Assembly (NCBI GenBank): GCA_028688225.1
Contig: JAQTYQ010000017.1
Span: forward strand, 17,939-81,938
Source: Opitutaceae bacterium
GTDB lineage: Bacteria > Verrucomicrobiota > Verrucomicrobiia > Opitutales > Opitutaceae
Reading direction: 5' to 3'
Length of the DNA: 64,000 nucleotides
The translations under genes were made by a program, and so were the position numbers. Position 1 is the first letter of the stretch. Each line of letters opens with the position of its first letter. Below are positions 22,134-30,403 of the stretch, one piece after another. The notes beneath the pieces are model-generated. The model saw nothing but the letters and a program-made list of their open reading frames with translations, ran no database searches and was not told where the DNA came from.

Positions 22134-22547
22134 GTGAAGCTTTCGGTTAAAGTGGATTATGCCTGCCGTGTGCTCGCGCAACTTGCTCGACACCACGGAG
22201 AAGGGCGCCTTTCGCATATCGAGGATTTGGCCCGGATTGAGGCGGTTCCCGCAAATTATCTGGTGCAAATTTTGAGCGAATTGCGCAACGGCGGATTGAT
22301 CACCAGCCGGCGGGGCAAGCAGGGCGGCTATGTGCTCTCCCGCCCGCCGGAAAAGATCACCCTCTATGACATTGTGAAGCTGATCGAAGGCGACCTGCTG
22401 GAGTTCGGCGGGAACGCCGACGGCCAGTCGGGCAAGCGCGTGCAGCAGGTCTGGCGCGAGGTGCGCGCCGCGCTCGAGGCCAAGTGCAAAAATTACACGC
22501 TCGACGCGCTGATGACGAGAGGACCAGGGGAGATGTATTACATTTGA
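22134..22547 (+). CDS. Rrf2-family transcriptional regulator
   Basis: The protein has 137 residues from a GTG (MKLSVKVDYACRVLAQLARH). The winged helix of Rrf2 proteins is clear: IEDLARIEAVPANYLVQILSELRNGGLITSRRGKQGGYVLSRPPEKITLYDIVKLIEG. The three clustered cysteines that bind an iron-sulfur cluster in IscR or NsrR are missing (only Cys11 and one C-terminal Cys), so it more likely belongs to the CymR-like, non-cluster type. It is divergent from gyrB. Targets cannot be inferred. Confidence 0.88.
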   Translation: MKLSVKVDYACRVLAQLARHHGEGRLSHIEDLARIEAVPANYLVQILSELRNGGLITSRRGKQGGYVLSRPPEKITLYDIVKLIEGDLLEFGGNADGQSGKRVQQVWREVRAALEAKCKNYTLDALMTRGPGEMYYI

Positions 22548-22648
22548 GCCGCCCGGACGGCCGAGGAGGTGGATTCGGCCGGCGACTGAGACGGGCCACG
22601 GCAACTTTCGTTTGACCGACCCGGCGGCGCCGGCACAGTGAGGCGCAC

Positions 22649-23356
22649 ATGCCGACACCCACGATCGAAAAGCTGCTGGCCCTGCAGGATCGCGACCAGA
22701 AGCGGCTTTCCCTCGAAGCCCAGTTGCGGGCCGGGCCGCGGGACATCGCGGCGGCCGAGCAAAAGATCGCCGAGGAGAAGACGGCCATCGAAACCGCGCG
22801 CGGCGAGTTGCAGGAACTCGAGGTAAAAAAGAAGGCGATCGAGCACGAAATCGCCGCGACCGAGGATCGGCTGGCGAAGTACAAAAGCCAGCAGCTGTTG
22901 GTGCGGAAGAATGACGAATATCAGGCTCTGGGCACCGAGATCGCGCATGTCCAGGCCGAGATCGGCGCCGCGGAAGAGGAGGAACTGAAGGTGATGTATG
23001 CCATCGACGAGACGAAGGAAAAGTTCACCGCGGCCGAGGCGGAGTTGAAACGGAGCATCGCCGGTCACGAGGCGCGCATCCGGCTGCTGCGGGAGCGTGA
23101 AACAGGCCTGCGCTCGGAGTTGCAAGCGGCCCAGGAGTCGGTGGCCGCAGCCCGCGGCCCGCTCGACGAGCCGACTCTGCTGCTCTACGACCGGCTGGCA
23201 GCCAAGCCCGGCCTGCCGGCGGTTGTGCCCATCCATGACGGCAAATGCGGCGGGTGCCATCTCAAGATTTCATCGAACGTCGACAGCGAGACGCGCAAGA
23301 TCGACAAACTCGTGACCTGCGACCAGTGCACGCGCATTGTGTACTGGGAGGCGTGA
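22649..23356 (+). CDS. Coiled-coil protein with C-terminal zinc ribbon
   Basis: The protein has 235 residues. Residues about 5-175 form a long charged coiled coil (many EK/AE heptads). The end carries two CxxC pairs, GKCGGCHLKIS and VTCDQCTRIVYW, making a zinc ribbon. This is the DUF164/CT398-like family of short coiled-coil zinc-ribbon proteins, whose biochemical role is not settled. It lies 130 bp upstream of the RNase P RNA gene on the same strand. Confidence 0.85.
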   Translation: MPTPTIEKLLALQDRDQKRLSLEAQLRAGPRDIAAAEQKIAEEKTAIETARGELQELEVKKKAIEHEIAATEDRLAKYKSQQLLVRKNDEYQALGTEIAHVQAEIGAAEEEELKVMYAIDETKEKFTAAEAELKRSIAGHEARIRLLRERETGLRSELQAAQESVAAARGPLDEPTLLLYDRLAAKPGLPAVVPIHDGKCGGCHLKISSNVDSETRKIDKLVTCDQCTRIVYWEA

Positions 23357-23486
23357 CCCGGAATTGGCGCCGCCAGCCCCGCTTCAGGGACCGAAAGCCC
23401 ATTCCCGCACCCTGAAAAGCAGGCTTGCGGTTGAATCCCGGACCGCAGACACTGACCCTCCCGCGGCCGAAAGGCGGCGGCAGACT

Positions 23487-24093
23487 TTGGTCTTGGGGTC
23501 AGATCGTCGCTCCGTTCTTTGGAAAAACATCCCACGATCCGGGTAAACCCGGGTCAGGAGCGCCTGTGGGACGTCCGGGGCGACCCGGCTTTCGCAGGCG
23601 GTTCGGAGAGGAAAGTCCGGACACCATTGGGCAGGATTCCCGGCAAGAAACGCTGTCGCGCCGGCCCGGCTTGGCTGCAAGGCCGCCGGCCGGATTCGCT
23701 TCTGCTCAAGCCGGGGCACGGCGGGTCAAGCCGCTGTGACGGACAGTGCCACAGAAAACAAACTGCTTCGCAGTTTGAGTGAAAGTGAAAGGGAGGAGTG
23801 AAAGGGGGAAACCACTTTCACTTTCACCCTCACTTTCACCTCGCGAAGCGAGGGTGAAAAGGTGGGGTAAGAGCCCACCGCGCCGGCCGCAAGGCCGGCG
23901 GCAGGGAAAACCCAATCCGGTGCAAGACAAAATAGGGGACTGGACGGCCCGTCCGACAGTCCCGGGTATGTCGCATCCTCCTGCACTCGCTCCGCGAGCT
24001 GCGGAGGACAGGTCCCGCAAGGGGCCTGAGAGAAATGACGATCATCCCGGTGCAAACCGGGACACAGAATCCGGCTTACGACCCCAAGACCAA
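23487..24093 (+). ncRNA. rnpB: RNase P RNA, unusually long
   Basis: This is the catalytic RNA of RNase P, which matures tRNA 5' ends. The P1 helix is 14 perfect base pairs: 23487-23500 (TTGGTCTTGGGGTC) with 24080-24093. P2 is 7 perfect pairs, GATCGTC 23502-23508 with GACGATC 24037-24043. Conserved elements are in order: GAGGAAAGTCCGGAC (P4), ACAGTGCCACAGAAAACA, GGTAAGAGCCCACCGCG, GCAAGACAAAATAGGGG, and ACAGAATCCGGCTTACGACC at the 3' end. At about 607 nt it is well above the usual 350-450; the extra length is in the P3 region (about 23510-23608) and the P12 region (about 23760-23850). The ends are taken from P1. Confidence 0.95.
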
Positions 24094-24107
24094 CGCCTGC
24101 CGCCGGC

Positions 24108-25568
24108 TCAAAAGTTGAGTTGGGACGTGTAAGCGTTGCGATCCGCAGCGGAGGCGAGTTCCCGCCACTTGGAGAGTCCCCACAGGTTGCTCGAACTGGC
24201 GTCGGCCAGCGACTCGTCGTAATGGAAGACGCTATTGCCGGTGACCGTGACGGTGTTGGCCACCGCCGCGCCCAAGACCTGGCCGCTGTTGCCGCCGCCT
24301 TTCATCTCAAGGGAGGCGTTGGGCGCGTAAACGATGCCGCTGAGGATGCCGTTGCCGGCAATCTTGATGTCCTGGAGGCCGTTGGTTGCCGCGTCCGCGC
24401 TCGAACGCGTGCCATAGACGGCGAAGGAGGCCGGCTGATTGGGGGTGCCGGAGGTAAGATTGCCGTTGTTGTCCGAGGTGAAGGTGCCGTTGACGACACC
24501 ATTGCCGGCGATCGCGACGTTGCCGGAGGTGTAGAGGGCGAGCGAGGAGTCGGTGGCAATGGCGATGCCGCCATGACCGGTCGTACTCACAGTGGTGCCG
24601 GTGGTGTTGGTGACGACAATCACCACATTGGCACTGGAGCCACCGATAGACAACGTGGCGCCGCTGCCGCTGAGGCTGATGCTGGGGACAGAGTAGTAAT
24701 AGCCCCCGTCGGCGGCGGGAAGATCGCCGGCCCGGGGAAGCGTGGTGGCCCCAGTGATAGCCGGCAACGTATACCCGCTGGTCGTAGGGGCGGTCGCATC
24801 AGGAAAACTGGTGGTGAAGTCGTAGGTGACATGCGTGGCGTCGATGTCGCCATTGGCGGTGCCGTAAGGGCCGACCGAGCCTTGGGGACCAACGCTGATC
24901 CCGGTCAGGTCGCTGGTGCCAATGGCCGCATATCCGTAGATGTCAGCGTTGCTCACGCTGATGGAATCGACCTGCACCGACGTGCTGCCGATTTGGCCGT
25001 TGTCATGCGCCACGCCGGAGGAGTAAGGCACGGCGGCGGTGCCCGGGTTGTTGTCCGGGTCGGAGTTCCAGCTGTCCACGGCGGCATTGTTGCCGCTGAA
25101 GGTGATGCTGTTCTTGGCCACGAGTCCGTTGGCGAAATAGGAACGCTTCCGCATGTAAACCTCGGCCTCCTTGACGAGCTCGGAACCGTCGCCGAGCGTG
25201 ATGATGGCCTTGGCCACGGCATGGGGCCGGTTGGCGTTGCTTTGATCGACCCAGACTTTGACCTGGCCCCTCACGCCTTGCATGAGCTGGAAGTAGGTCG
25301 AGGAGGTCGGGAAGGTCGCCTGCCAGTGGGTGGCATCGACCGCGGTGAACCCGGCGCCGGTCCAGTTGCCCTGGTTCAAACTCCAGAGCGCCTGCTCCAC
25401 GCCGGTGTCCACGAGGTTCATGGCGGCGTTGGCGTAGAACGAGCGCTGCGCCAGTTTCCGCGAATTCATCGTGATCTGCAGGTAGCTGACGAGGGAGATG
25501 GCGATGATGGCCGAGAGCAAGAGGGCCGTGAGCAGGACCGAACCGCGTTGGGGTTGCTGCGGGTGCAT
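24108..25568 (-). CDS. PilX-like pilus assembly protein, cassette 1
   Basis: The protein has about 486 residues. The ATG at 25568 is preferred because AAGGAG sits 6 bases upstream; an in-frame ATG at 25586 overlaps the previous stop. The N-terminus RGSVLLTALLLSAIIAISLVSYLQIT is one hydrophobic helix as in PilX minor pilins. The rest is a Gly/Ser/Thr/Asn-rich beta region ending in IVYAPNASLEMKGGG...VFHYDESL, which resembles the DUF7305-type C-terminal domain of PilX-like proteins. It is probably a pilus-tip or pseudopilin component. A paralogue lies at 27153-28538. Confidence 0.75.
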   Translation of the reverse strand: MHPQQPQRGSVLLTALLLSAIIAISLVSYLQITMNSRKLAQRSFYANAAMNLVDTGVEQALWSLNQGNWTGAGFTAVDATHWQATFPTSSTYFQLMQGVRGQVKVWVDQSNANRPHAVAKAIITLGDGSELVKEAEVYMRKRSYFANGLVAKNSITFSGNNAAVDSWNSDPDNNPGTAAVPYSSGVAHDNGQIGSTSVQVDSISVSNADIYGYAAIGTSDLTGISVGPQGSVGPYGTANGDIDATHVTYDFTTSFPDATAPTTSGYTLPAITGATTLPRAGDLPAADGGYYYSVPSISLSGSGATLSIGGSSANVVIVVTNTTGTTVSTTGHGGIAIATDSSLALYTSGNVAIAGNGVVNGTFTSDNNGNLTSGTPNQPASFAVYGTRSSADAATNGLQDIKIAGNGILSGIVYAPNASLEMKGGGNSGQVLGAAVANTVTVTGNSVFHYDESLADASSSNLWGLSKWRELASAADRNAYTSQLNF

Positions 25569-25582
25569 AGGGGACTCCTTGG

Positions 25583-26218
25583 TCATTTGTTGCGGAGAAT
25601 GAAACGGGCGGAGAGCACCTTGTTGGTGGCGGTGGCCACGGTGACGCTGGTGCGCTGGGCCACGAAATTGATTTCGATCTGCTTCACCTCCACCGGATTG
25701 GTGGTCGTGTCGTACGTGTACTGGTTGCTGTAATTGGTGTGGTTGACGTAGCGGTAGTAGGTGAAAATGCCCGCGCCCGGGGTGAGCTCCTGGGCCCCGC
25801 TCATGAGGATGGTCGTGGCCGGGGTGCCGGACGGATCGTCGGGCGGCGGACCGGTGCGGGTGAAACGGCTGTTGGCCGCGTCGAACGCGTAGGTCACCGG
25901 GTAGGCGAGGCTGGTGCGGGAGGTGGAGGTGTCCGTGATGTTGAGCGTCACGCTCGAGCTGCTGAGGCTCGGCACCTGGTACGCCATCCGCACTTCCCGG
26001 CTGAAAAGCTCGAGGGCCCGGCGCGCCTGGGTCTCAAGTTCCGAATAGTTGGCTGCATTCGCGCTGGTCCGGCCGATCATGAGAAAGGCGGACAGCACGC
26101 CCACGAGCACCATCCCTGTCAGGCCGGCCGCCACCATGAGCTCGACGAGGGTATAGGCCGCCCGGTTGAAACGGTCAGTGCGTGGTGTAGAAGAAATCGG
26201 AGATGCCGTTCTGTCCAT
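25583..26218 (-). CDS. PilW-like prepilin, cassette 1
   Basis: The protein has about 211 residues from the Met at 26218. The type III signal is NRAAYTLVELMVAAGLTGMVLVGVLSAFL: cleavage would fall after Ala rather than the usual Gly, with Glu at +5 conserved. The rest, with ARRALELFSREVRMA and KVLSARFILRNK, matches the paralogue at 28538-29152. It overlaps the preceding PilV-like gene (its stop is at 26175) and the following PilX-like frame, so the three are translationally coupled. Confidence 0.78.
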   Translation of the reverse strand: MDRTASPISSTPRTDRFNRAAYTLVELMVAAGLTGMVLVGVLSAFLMIGRTSANAANYSELETQARRALELFSREVRMAYQVPSLSSSSVTLNITDTSTSRTSLAYPVTYAFDAANSRFTRTGPPPDDPSGTPATTILMSGAQELTPGAGIFTYYRYVNHTNYSNQYTYDTTTNPVEVKQIEINFVAQRTSVTVATATNKVLSARFILRNK

Positions 26219-26708
26219 AGCGGGTGAGGTAGCTGAGAGAATGCTGCGAGCCAAAGGAATCGGTCCAGGTGACCATGAGCGTGATGTCCTTCATCGTGGC
26301 GTTGAAAGGCGAGGGGGCGTCGCTGATGGTCTGGGTGAAGGACGTGAAGCGGCTGAGCTGCCCCGTGGTGCTCGCCGAGATGTCAGGGGTGAAGTTGGGA
26401 TAATTGCCGGGCCCGTAGGTGGGATCGGTGAGCTGGGCCCAGGTGAGCAGGCGGAGTTTCTCCATCTGGCTTTGCAGAATCTGTCCGGCCAGCGTGGTGT
26501 AGCGCGCGTTGTCGATGGCTTGAAAACTGGCGTGCAGGGTGGTGAGCGCGCTGACGATGCCGAAGAGCATCACGAACGTGGCCAGCACGACTTCGAGAAT
26601 GGTGAACCCTCGGGGGCTCTGATTGAACCGGCCGTGCCGGCACCGCTCACGGGAAGGCGGGCGGGCGGCAGCTGCAACGGGGCGGAGCGCATTCATCGCC
26701 TCCAGCAT
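26175..26708 (-). CDS. PilV-like prepilin, cassette 1
   Basis: The protein has 177 residues with a classic prepilin signal, SPRGFTILEVVLATFVMLFGIVSAL (Gly at -1, Glu at +5), after a basic leader of about 32 residues. The C-terminus YLTRYGQNGISDFFYTTH matches the end of the paralogue at 29127-29588 (LITRYCRNGLNDYYYTIH). It is probably a minor pilin exported through the type IV pilus machinery. It is first in its cassette. Confidence 0.8.
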   Translation of the reverse strand: MLEAMNALRPVAAAARPPSRERCRHGRFNQSPRGFTILEVVLATFVMLFGIVSALTTLHASFQAIDNARYTTLAGQILQSQMEKLRLLTWAQLTDPTYGPGNYPNFTPDISASTTGQLSRFTSFTQTISDAPSPFNATMKDITLMVTWTDSFGSQHSLSYLTRYGQNGISDFFYTTH

Positions 26709-27152
26709 AGCGGAGGCCGCTCCAGGGGGTTAGAGGCCAAGGCCTCCCGAAAGTGGGTGGGGACCCGACAGGCCTTGGATGGCCTATCCATGGGCCCGGA
26801 TGGATGGAGTGAAAGGGTTGCAACGCACAGACGGATCCGCCGCTGAGCCACAGCTCATGCCAGCGAAATCCAAATTTCCCTGGCACGCAGACGTACCGAA
26901 GGTGGAGTCCGCTTGGCTACGGCGAGGCAAGCCGACGGCGGTGGGGCCTGCACCCGTGGCGCAGTGCTTTCGCCTGTGTTTTGGAGCCGCGTAGCCAAAC
27001 TCGCCTGCCGGCCATAGCCCGAAGGGACGGCGGCTGGTGAGAGTTTGGATCGAGTGGTCCGTCCAAAGCCTCACGGCTGCTGCAAAAGTTCCGCGAAGAG
27101 CGCGGTCTTCCGACTTCGCCCTGCGGGCTACGACGGACAGGAAAGAACCGCC
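26709..27152. other. 444-bp gap between the pseudopilin cassettes, repeat-containing
   Basis: No gene is seen. 26900-27010 and 27100-27140 contain GGCTACGGCGAGGCAAGCC, GTAGCCAAACTCGCCTGCCG and TTCGCCCTGCGGGCTACGAC, variants of the 'CCGTAGCC...GGCGAAGGCGGGC' motif that is tandemly repeated at 50643-50698. The ORFs here are low-complexity shadows. It may mark the seam of the cassette duplication. Confidence 0.5.
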
Positions 27153-28538
27153 CTACCACCCGGCGAAAACGGATGCATAGGGCTGGCGCGCCGCGGCGGT
27201 CGTGAGTTCGCGCCATTTGGCCACGCCATAGGGCATGTTCACGCCATAGACCCCCAGCGACTCGTCGTAGTGAAAAGCTGCGTTGCCGGTCAGCGTGATG
27301 GTGTCGGCCACAACGGAGCCCATCATGTCCCCATTGCCGTTGATGGTCACCTCGCCGACAGGGGCGTAGAGCGCGACCTTGAGCGCCCCTTTGCCGGCGA
27401 GCTGCAGCTTTTGTCCGTCTTCCGTCTGGTTGGTGCCCCACAGCAGGCAACTGACCGGCGCCGCGTTGGCATTGGCCAGCCCCTGGCCGGCGATCAGCAC
27501 ATCGCCCGCGACATAGAGGGTAAGGCTCGCGCCGGCGGGAATCACAATGCCCGCCCGGCCGGTGATGGCGATGGCCCTGTGGCCCGGAGCGGCCGTGATG
27601 ATGAGCGTAACGTCGCCTTGGATCGTGAGGGTGTCATCGTCGGAGAGGGAGACGCGCGGACAGCGCCACCGGGTGGTCATGCCCGAAAAGCCCAGCGTCA
27701 TACTGGTGGTGATGGGGGCAAGCAAAGTGCCGTCGGTCGGCGTTGCGACCGGGGGGAAGGCGGCGTTGAAATCCGTCGAGATGCGTGCGGGATCAATCTG
27801 CACGTCCGCGGGGGTGCTGGCTCCGCGGACCGAGCCCTCGTGGCCGACCTGGGGCGGCGCACCGCCGGTGGCCACATACCCCCAGACATGGGCCTGGTTG
27901 ATCTGGACGGCGGTGTTCTGCACCGATGTGCTCGCCACACTGCCGCCATCCTTGCGCACGGAATAACTGTAGGGCGCGGCCGGCGTGGCGGGGTTGTGGT
28001 CGGGATTGGAATCCCAGCTGTCCACCGAGGTATTGGTCCCCTGAAACGACACGTACCGTTTGGCGACCAGCCCGCCGGCAAAGGGGGACCGGCGTTGCAG
28101 CGTGATCTCGAGCATTTTGGTCACCGGGGCATCGCCATACGGATCGACGGAGGCCTGGGTCACGATCTTGGGCGGGAGCCCGCTCTGGAGATCGTTGTTG
28201 TCGACGTAAACCTTCACCCAACCCGTGGTGTTGGGCGTGAGATCGAAACCGCCGAATTTTTGCCACGCCGCCGAGCCGCTTTGCCGCCAGCCCTCCCATG
28301 CCGAGCTGGAGCCGGCCGCAGCCTGGTTGAAGGACCAGAGCGCCTCCTCGGCGCCGGCCTCGGCGAGATTAAACGCCGCATCAGCACAGTAGCTGCGGTT
28401 GGCCAGCCGGGCCGTGGAGAGGTTGAGGTTGATGTAGCTGCCCAGAACGAGCGCGATGAAGGCGGCCACCAGCAGGGCGATGATCAGCACGGCGCCGCGG
28501 GAGCGACTGCGAGGGAAGGGGGAGGAAGGGTGGTGCAT
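27153..28538 (-). CDS. PilX-like pilus assembly protein, cassette 2
   Basis: The protein has 461 residues. The N-terminus RGAVLIIALLVAAFIALVLGSYINLNLS is a PilX-type helix. The middle has FAGGLVAKRYVSFQGTNTSVDSWDSNPDHNPATPA, a close match to the same region of the cassette 1 protein (FANGLVAKNSITFSGNNAAVDSWNSDPDNNPGTAA), and both end with FHYDESL. Its start overlaps the PilW-like stop by one base (TGATG). It is probably surface-exposed after assembly. The two copies are clearly related but have diverged. Confidence 0.75.
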   Translation of the reverse strand: MHHPSSPFPRSRSRGAVLIIALLVAAFIALVLGSYINLNLSTARLANRSYCADAAFNLAEAGAEEALWSFNQAAAGSSSAWEGWRQSGSAAWQKFGGFDLTPNTTGWVKVYVDNNDLQSGLPPKIVTQASVDPYGDAPVTKMLEITLQRRSPFAGGLVAKRYVSFQGTNTSVDSWDSNPDHNPATPAAPYSYSVRKDGGSVASTSVQNTAVQINQAHVWGYVATGGAPPQVGHEGSVRGASTPADVQIDPARISTDFNAAFPPVATPTDGTLLAPITTSMTLGFSGMTTRWRCPRVSLSDDDTLTIQGDVTLIITAAPGHRAIAITGRAGIVIPAGASLTLYVAGDVLIAGQGLANANAAPVSCLLWGTNQTEDGQKLQLAGKGALKVALYAPVGEVTINGNGDMMGSVVADTITLTGNAAFHYDESLGVYGVNMPYGVAKWRELTTAAARQPYASVFAGW

Positions 28539-29152
28539 CAGTTGCTGACCCGTTTGTTGCGCAGGATGAACCGGGCGGAGAGGGCGGTCTGCGTGGCGGC
28601 CACCACGGCCGCGCCGCTACGCACCGCCCGCAGACTGAGCTGGATCTGCTTGGTTTCGAGATCGTTCGTGGCGGTGTTGTCGGTCTGCCCCGGCTGTTCG
28701 ATCTTGTAGCGATGAAAGGAGAAATCAGCGGCCACGCCGCGCATCAGCACCTGACGGTCCCCGCCTGCGGCCGACGGCCCCGCCTGGCGATAGAAGCATT
28801 CATAGGTGCTGCTGTCGTGGTCGGCATCGTAGGCATAGGTGATGAGGGTGGTGGCGTTGGTGGCGGTCGGCACGGTCAGCGTGATGCTCTGTTCATTGTT
28901 CCAATGAATGTCGCTCGCCTGGCGCACATCCTCGGCAAAGATGGTCAGCCCGCGGTTGGCCTGCGCCTCGAGTTCGCTGTAACTGCTGGCGCTGTAGCCG
29001 CTGTGCCCGATCAACAGGAACGTGCTCAGGATGCCGGCCAGCACGAAGACGGAGAGCGTGGCCGCCAGCATCACTTCCGTCAGCGTCAGCGCCCGGCTGG
29101 CCGTCCATCGCCGCGCGGAGCGGTGCTCAGTGGATGGTATAGTAATAATCAT
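28538..29152 (-). CDS. PilW-like prepilin, cassette 2
   Basis: The protein has about 204 residues if the Met at 29152 is used; the frame is open to 29215. The signal is TASRALTLTEVMLAATLSVFVLAGILSTFLL, with Ala at -1 and Glu at +5. The C-terminus TALSARFILRNKR matches cassette 1 PilW. It overlaps the PilV-like gene upstream by 26 bp and the PilX-like gene downstream by 1 bp. Export by the prepilin peptidase PilD is expected, but Ala at -1 is less common. Confidence 0.75.
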   Translation of the reverse strand: MIITIPSTEHRSARRWTASRALTLTEVMLAATLSVFVLAGILSTFLLIGHSGYSASSYSELEAQANRGLTIFAEDVRQASDIHWNNEQSITLTVPTATNATTLITYAYDADHDSSTYECFYRQAGPSAAGGDRQVLMRGVAADFSFHRYKIEQPGQTDNTATNDLETKQIQLSLRAVRSGAAVVAATQTALSARFILRNKRVSN

Positions 29153-29588
29153 TGAGGCCGTTGCGACAGTAACGGGTGATGAGACAGGCAGCGTGGGCCC
29201 GTCCGTCGTAGCCATGCCACGAAGCAGTCAGCACGATCTCCTTCATGTCGGTTTTCAGGTCGCGGATCTGGCGGGTGCAGCTGAACCGGTCGCTGGAGAT
29301 TCCGTTTTCGAGCGGCACGGTGACGTCGCGCGCGGTCTGCAACTGCTGGATTTGCGTCCAGCTTTTGAGACGCAGACGTTCCATCTCATTTTCCATGATT
29401 TGCGCGGCGGCCGTGAGATTGCGTGCCGTATCGACCGCCTGGAAGCCGCGCTGGATGACGAGAAACGAGGTCGCGATGCCCAGGGTGAGCACGACCATCG
29501 CCACCATCACTTCCAGCAGGGTGAACGCCATCGGCTGGATGCGCGCATTCCCTGTTGGCGGTCGGGTGTGTCTGAACATGGCGGTCAT
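29127..29588 (-). CDS. PilV-like prepilin, cassette 2
   Basis: The protein has 153 residues. The signal is QPMAFTLLEVMVAMVVLTLGIATSFLV, with Ala at -1 and Glu at +5. The following AAQIMENEMERLRLKSW parallels AGQILQSQMEKLRLLTW in cassette 1. It starts the second cassette and lies 149 bp downstream of the response-regulator gene on the same strand. The gap, 29589-29737, shows no gene. Confidence 0.78.
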   Translation of the reverse strand: MTAMFRHTRPPTGNARIQPMAFTLLEVMVAMVVLTLGIATSFLVIQRGFQAVDTARNLTAAAQIMENEMERLRLKSWTQIQQLQTARDVTVPLENGISSDRFSCTRQIRDLKTDMKEIVLTASWHGYDGRAHAACLITRYCRNGLNDYYYTIH

Positions 29589-29737
29589 ACTCTAGCGGAC
29601 CCGGTGGCAGTCTGATTAGAGGCGATCGGACCGTAGTTTGGGTGTAGTCGCATAAGCCTGAATGGGCCTAGATGCATCAACGCCGATGCCAGGCCCTCAT
29701 GCGACGTCTGGCCGCCACCTCGGCCGGCATGGCGGGG

Positions 29738-30403
29738 TCACGTTTTCGGCGGGCTGGACTGCACGTAGAAAGCCGCAGCCTGTGAGCGGCGCTTTACCTG
29801 CAGCTTTTCAAACACGCTGCCCAGATAATTCTTCACGGTGTTGTCGCTCAGATCCAGCCGTTCGCCGATTTCCTTGTTGGTCTTGCCTTCGGCGACCAGG
29901 GCGAGCACGCGCCGCTCTTGCGGGGAGAGCGAGGCCAGGGCCTCATTGCTGGCCGTGGCGGTCTGGGTGCGCAGGAGCCGCATCACCCGCGCCGTGGCAT
30001 CGGGGTCGAGAATGGATTTTCCCTCCGCCACGTCGGCGATCGCCTGCACGAGGCCGGCGGGGTCGATTTCCTTCATCAGGTAGCCATAGGCGCCGGACGC
30101 GATCGCGTCGTAGACGAAGTTGTCATTGGAAAACGAGGAGAGCACGACGACGCGCACGTCCGGCTGCTGTTGCAGGATTTGCCGGCAGGCCTCAAAGCCG
30201 GAACCGTCGGGCAGGCGGATGTCGAGCAGCACGATGTCGGGCTTGAGCCGCGCGCATTCAGTCACGGCGGCGGCCACCGTTCCGGCCTCGCCAATCACCC
30301 GGATGGGCGGATGCGCGTGGGTGGCCAGCACCGCCTTGATGCCGCGGCGCACGAGCTCACTGTCATCCACCAGCAGGATTCGGACAGGGGGACGGGCATT
30401 CAT
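29738..30403 (-). CDS. NarL/FixJ-type response regulator
   Basis: The protein has 221 residues. The receiver domain (about residues 7-125) has the acidic pair in LLVDDSE, the phosphoacceptor Asp in IVLLDIRLPDG and the Lys in GYLMKEID. The C-terminal LuxR-type helix-turn-helix is LSPQERRVLALVAEGKTNKEIGERLDLSDNTVKNYLGSVFEKL. Its start overlaps the kinase stop by an ATGA, so the pair is co-translated. The pseudopilin cassettes follow on the same strand and are candidate targets. Confidence 0.93.
   Translation of the reverse strand: MNARPPVRILLVDDSELVRRGIKAVLATHAHPPIRVIGEAGTVAAAVTECARLKPDIVLLDIRLPDGSGFEACRQILQQQPDVRVVVLSSFSNDNFVYDAIASGAYGYLMKEIDPAGLVQAIADVAEGKSILDPDATARVMRLLRTQTATASNEALASLSPQERRVLALVAEGKTNKEIGERLDLSDNTVKNYLGSVFEKLQVKRRSQAAAFYVQSSPPKT

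Noticed and set aside
23779..23859. The GTGAAAG repeats as a separate mobile repeat or small CRISPR-like array
   Set aside because: The repeats lie inside the RNase P RNA and form its hairpins; there are no regular spacers. A third possible hairpin (23834-23859) overlaps a conserved P-RNA segment and may not form.
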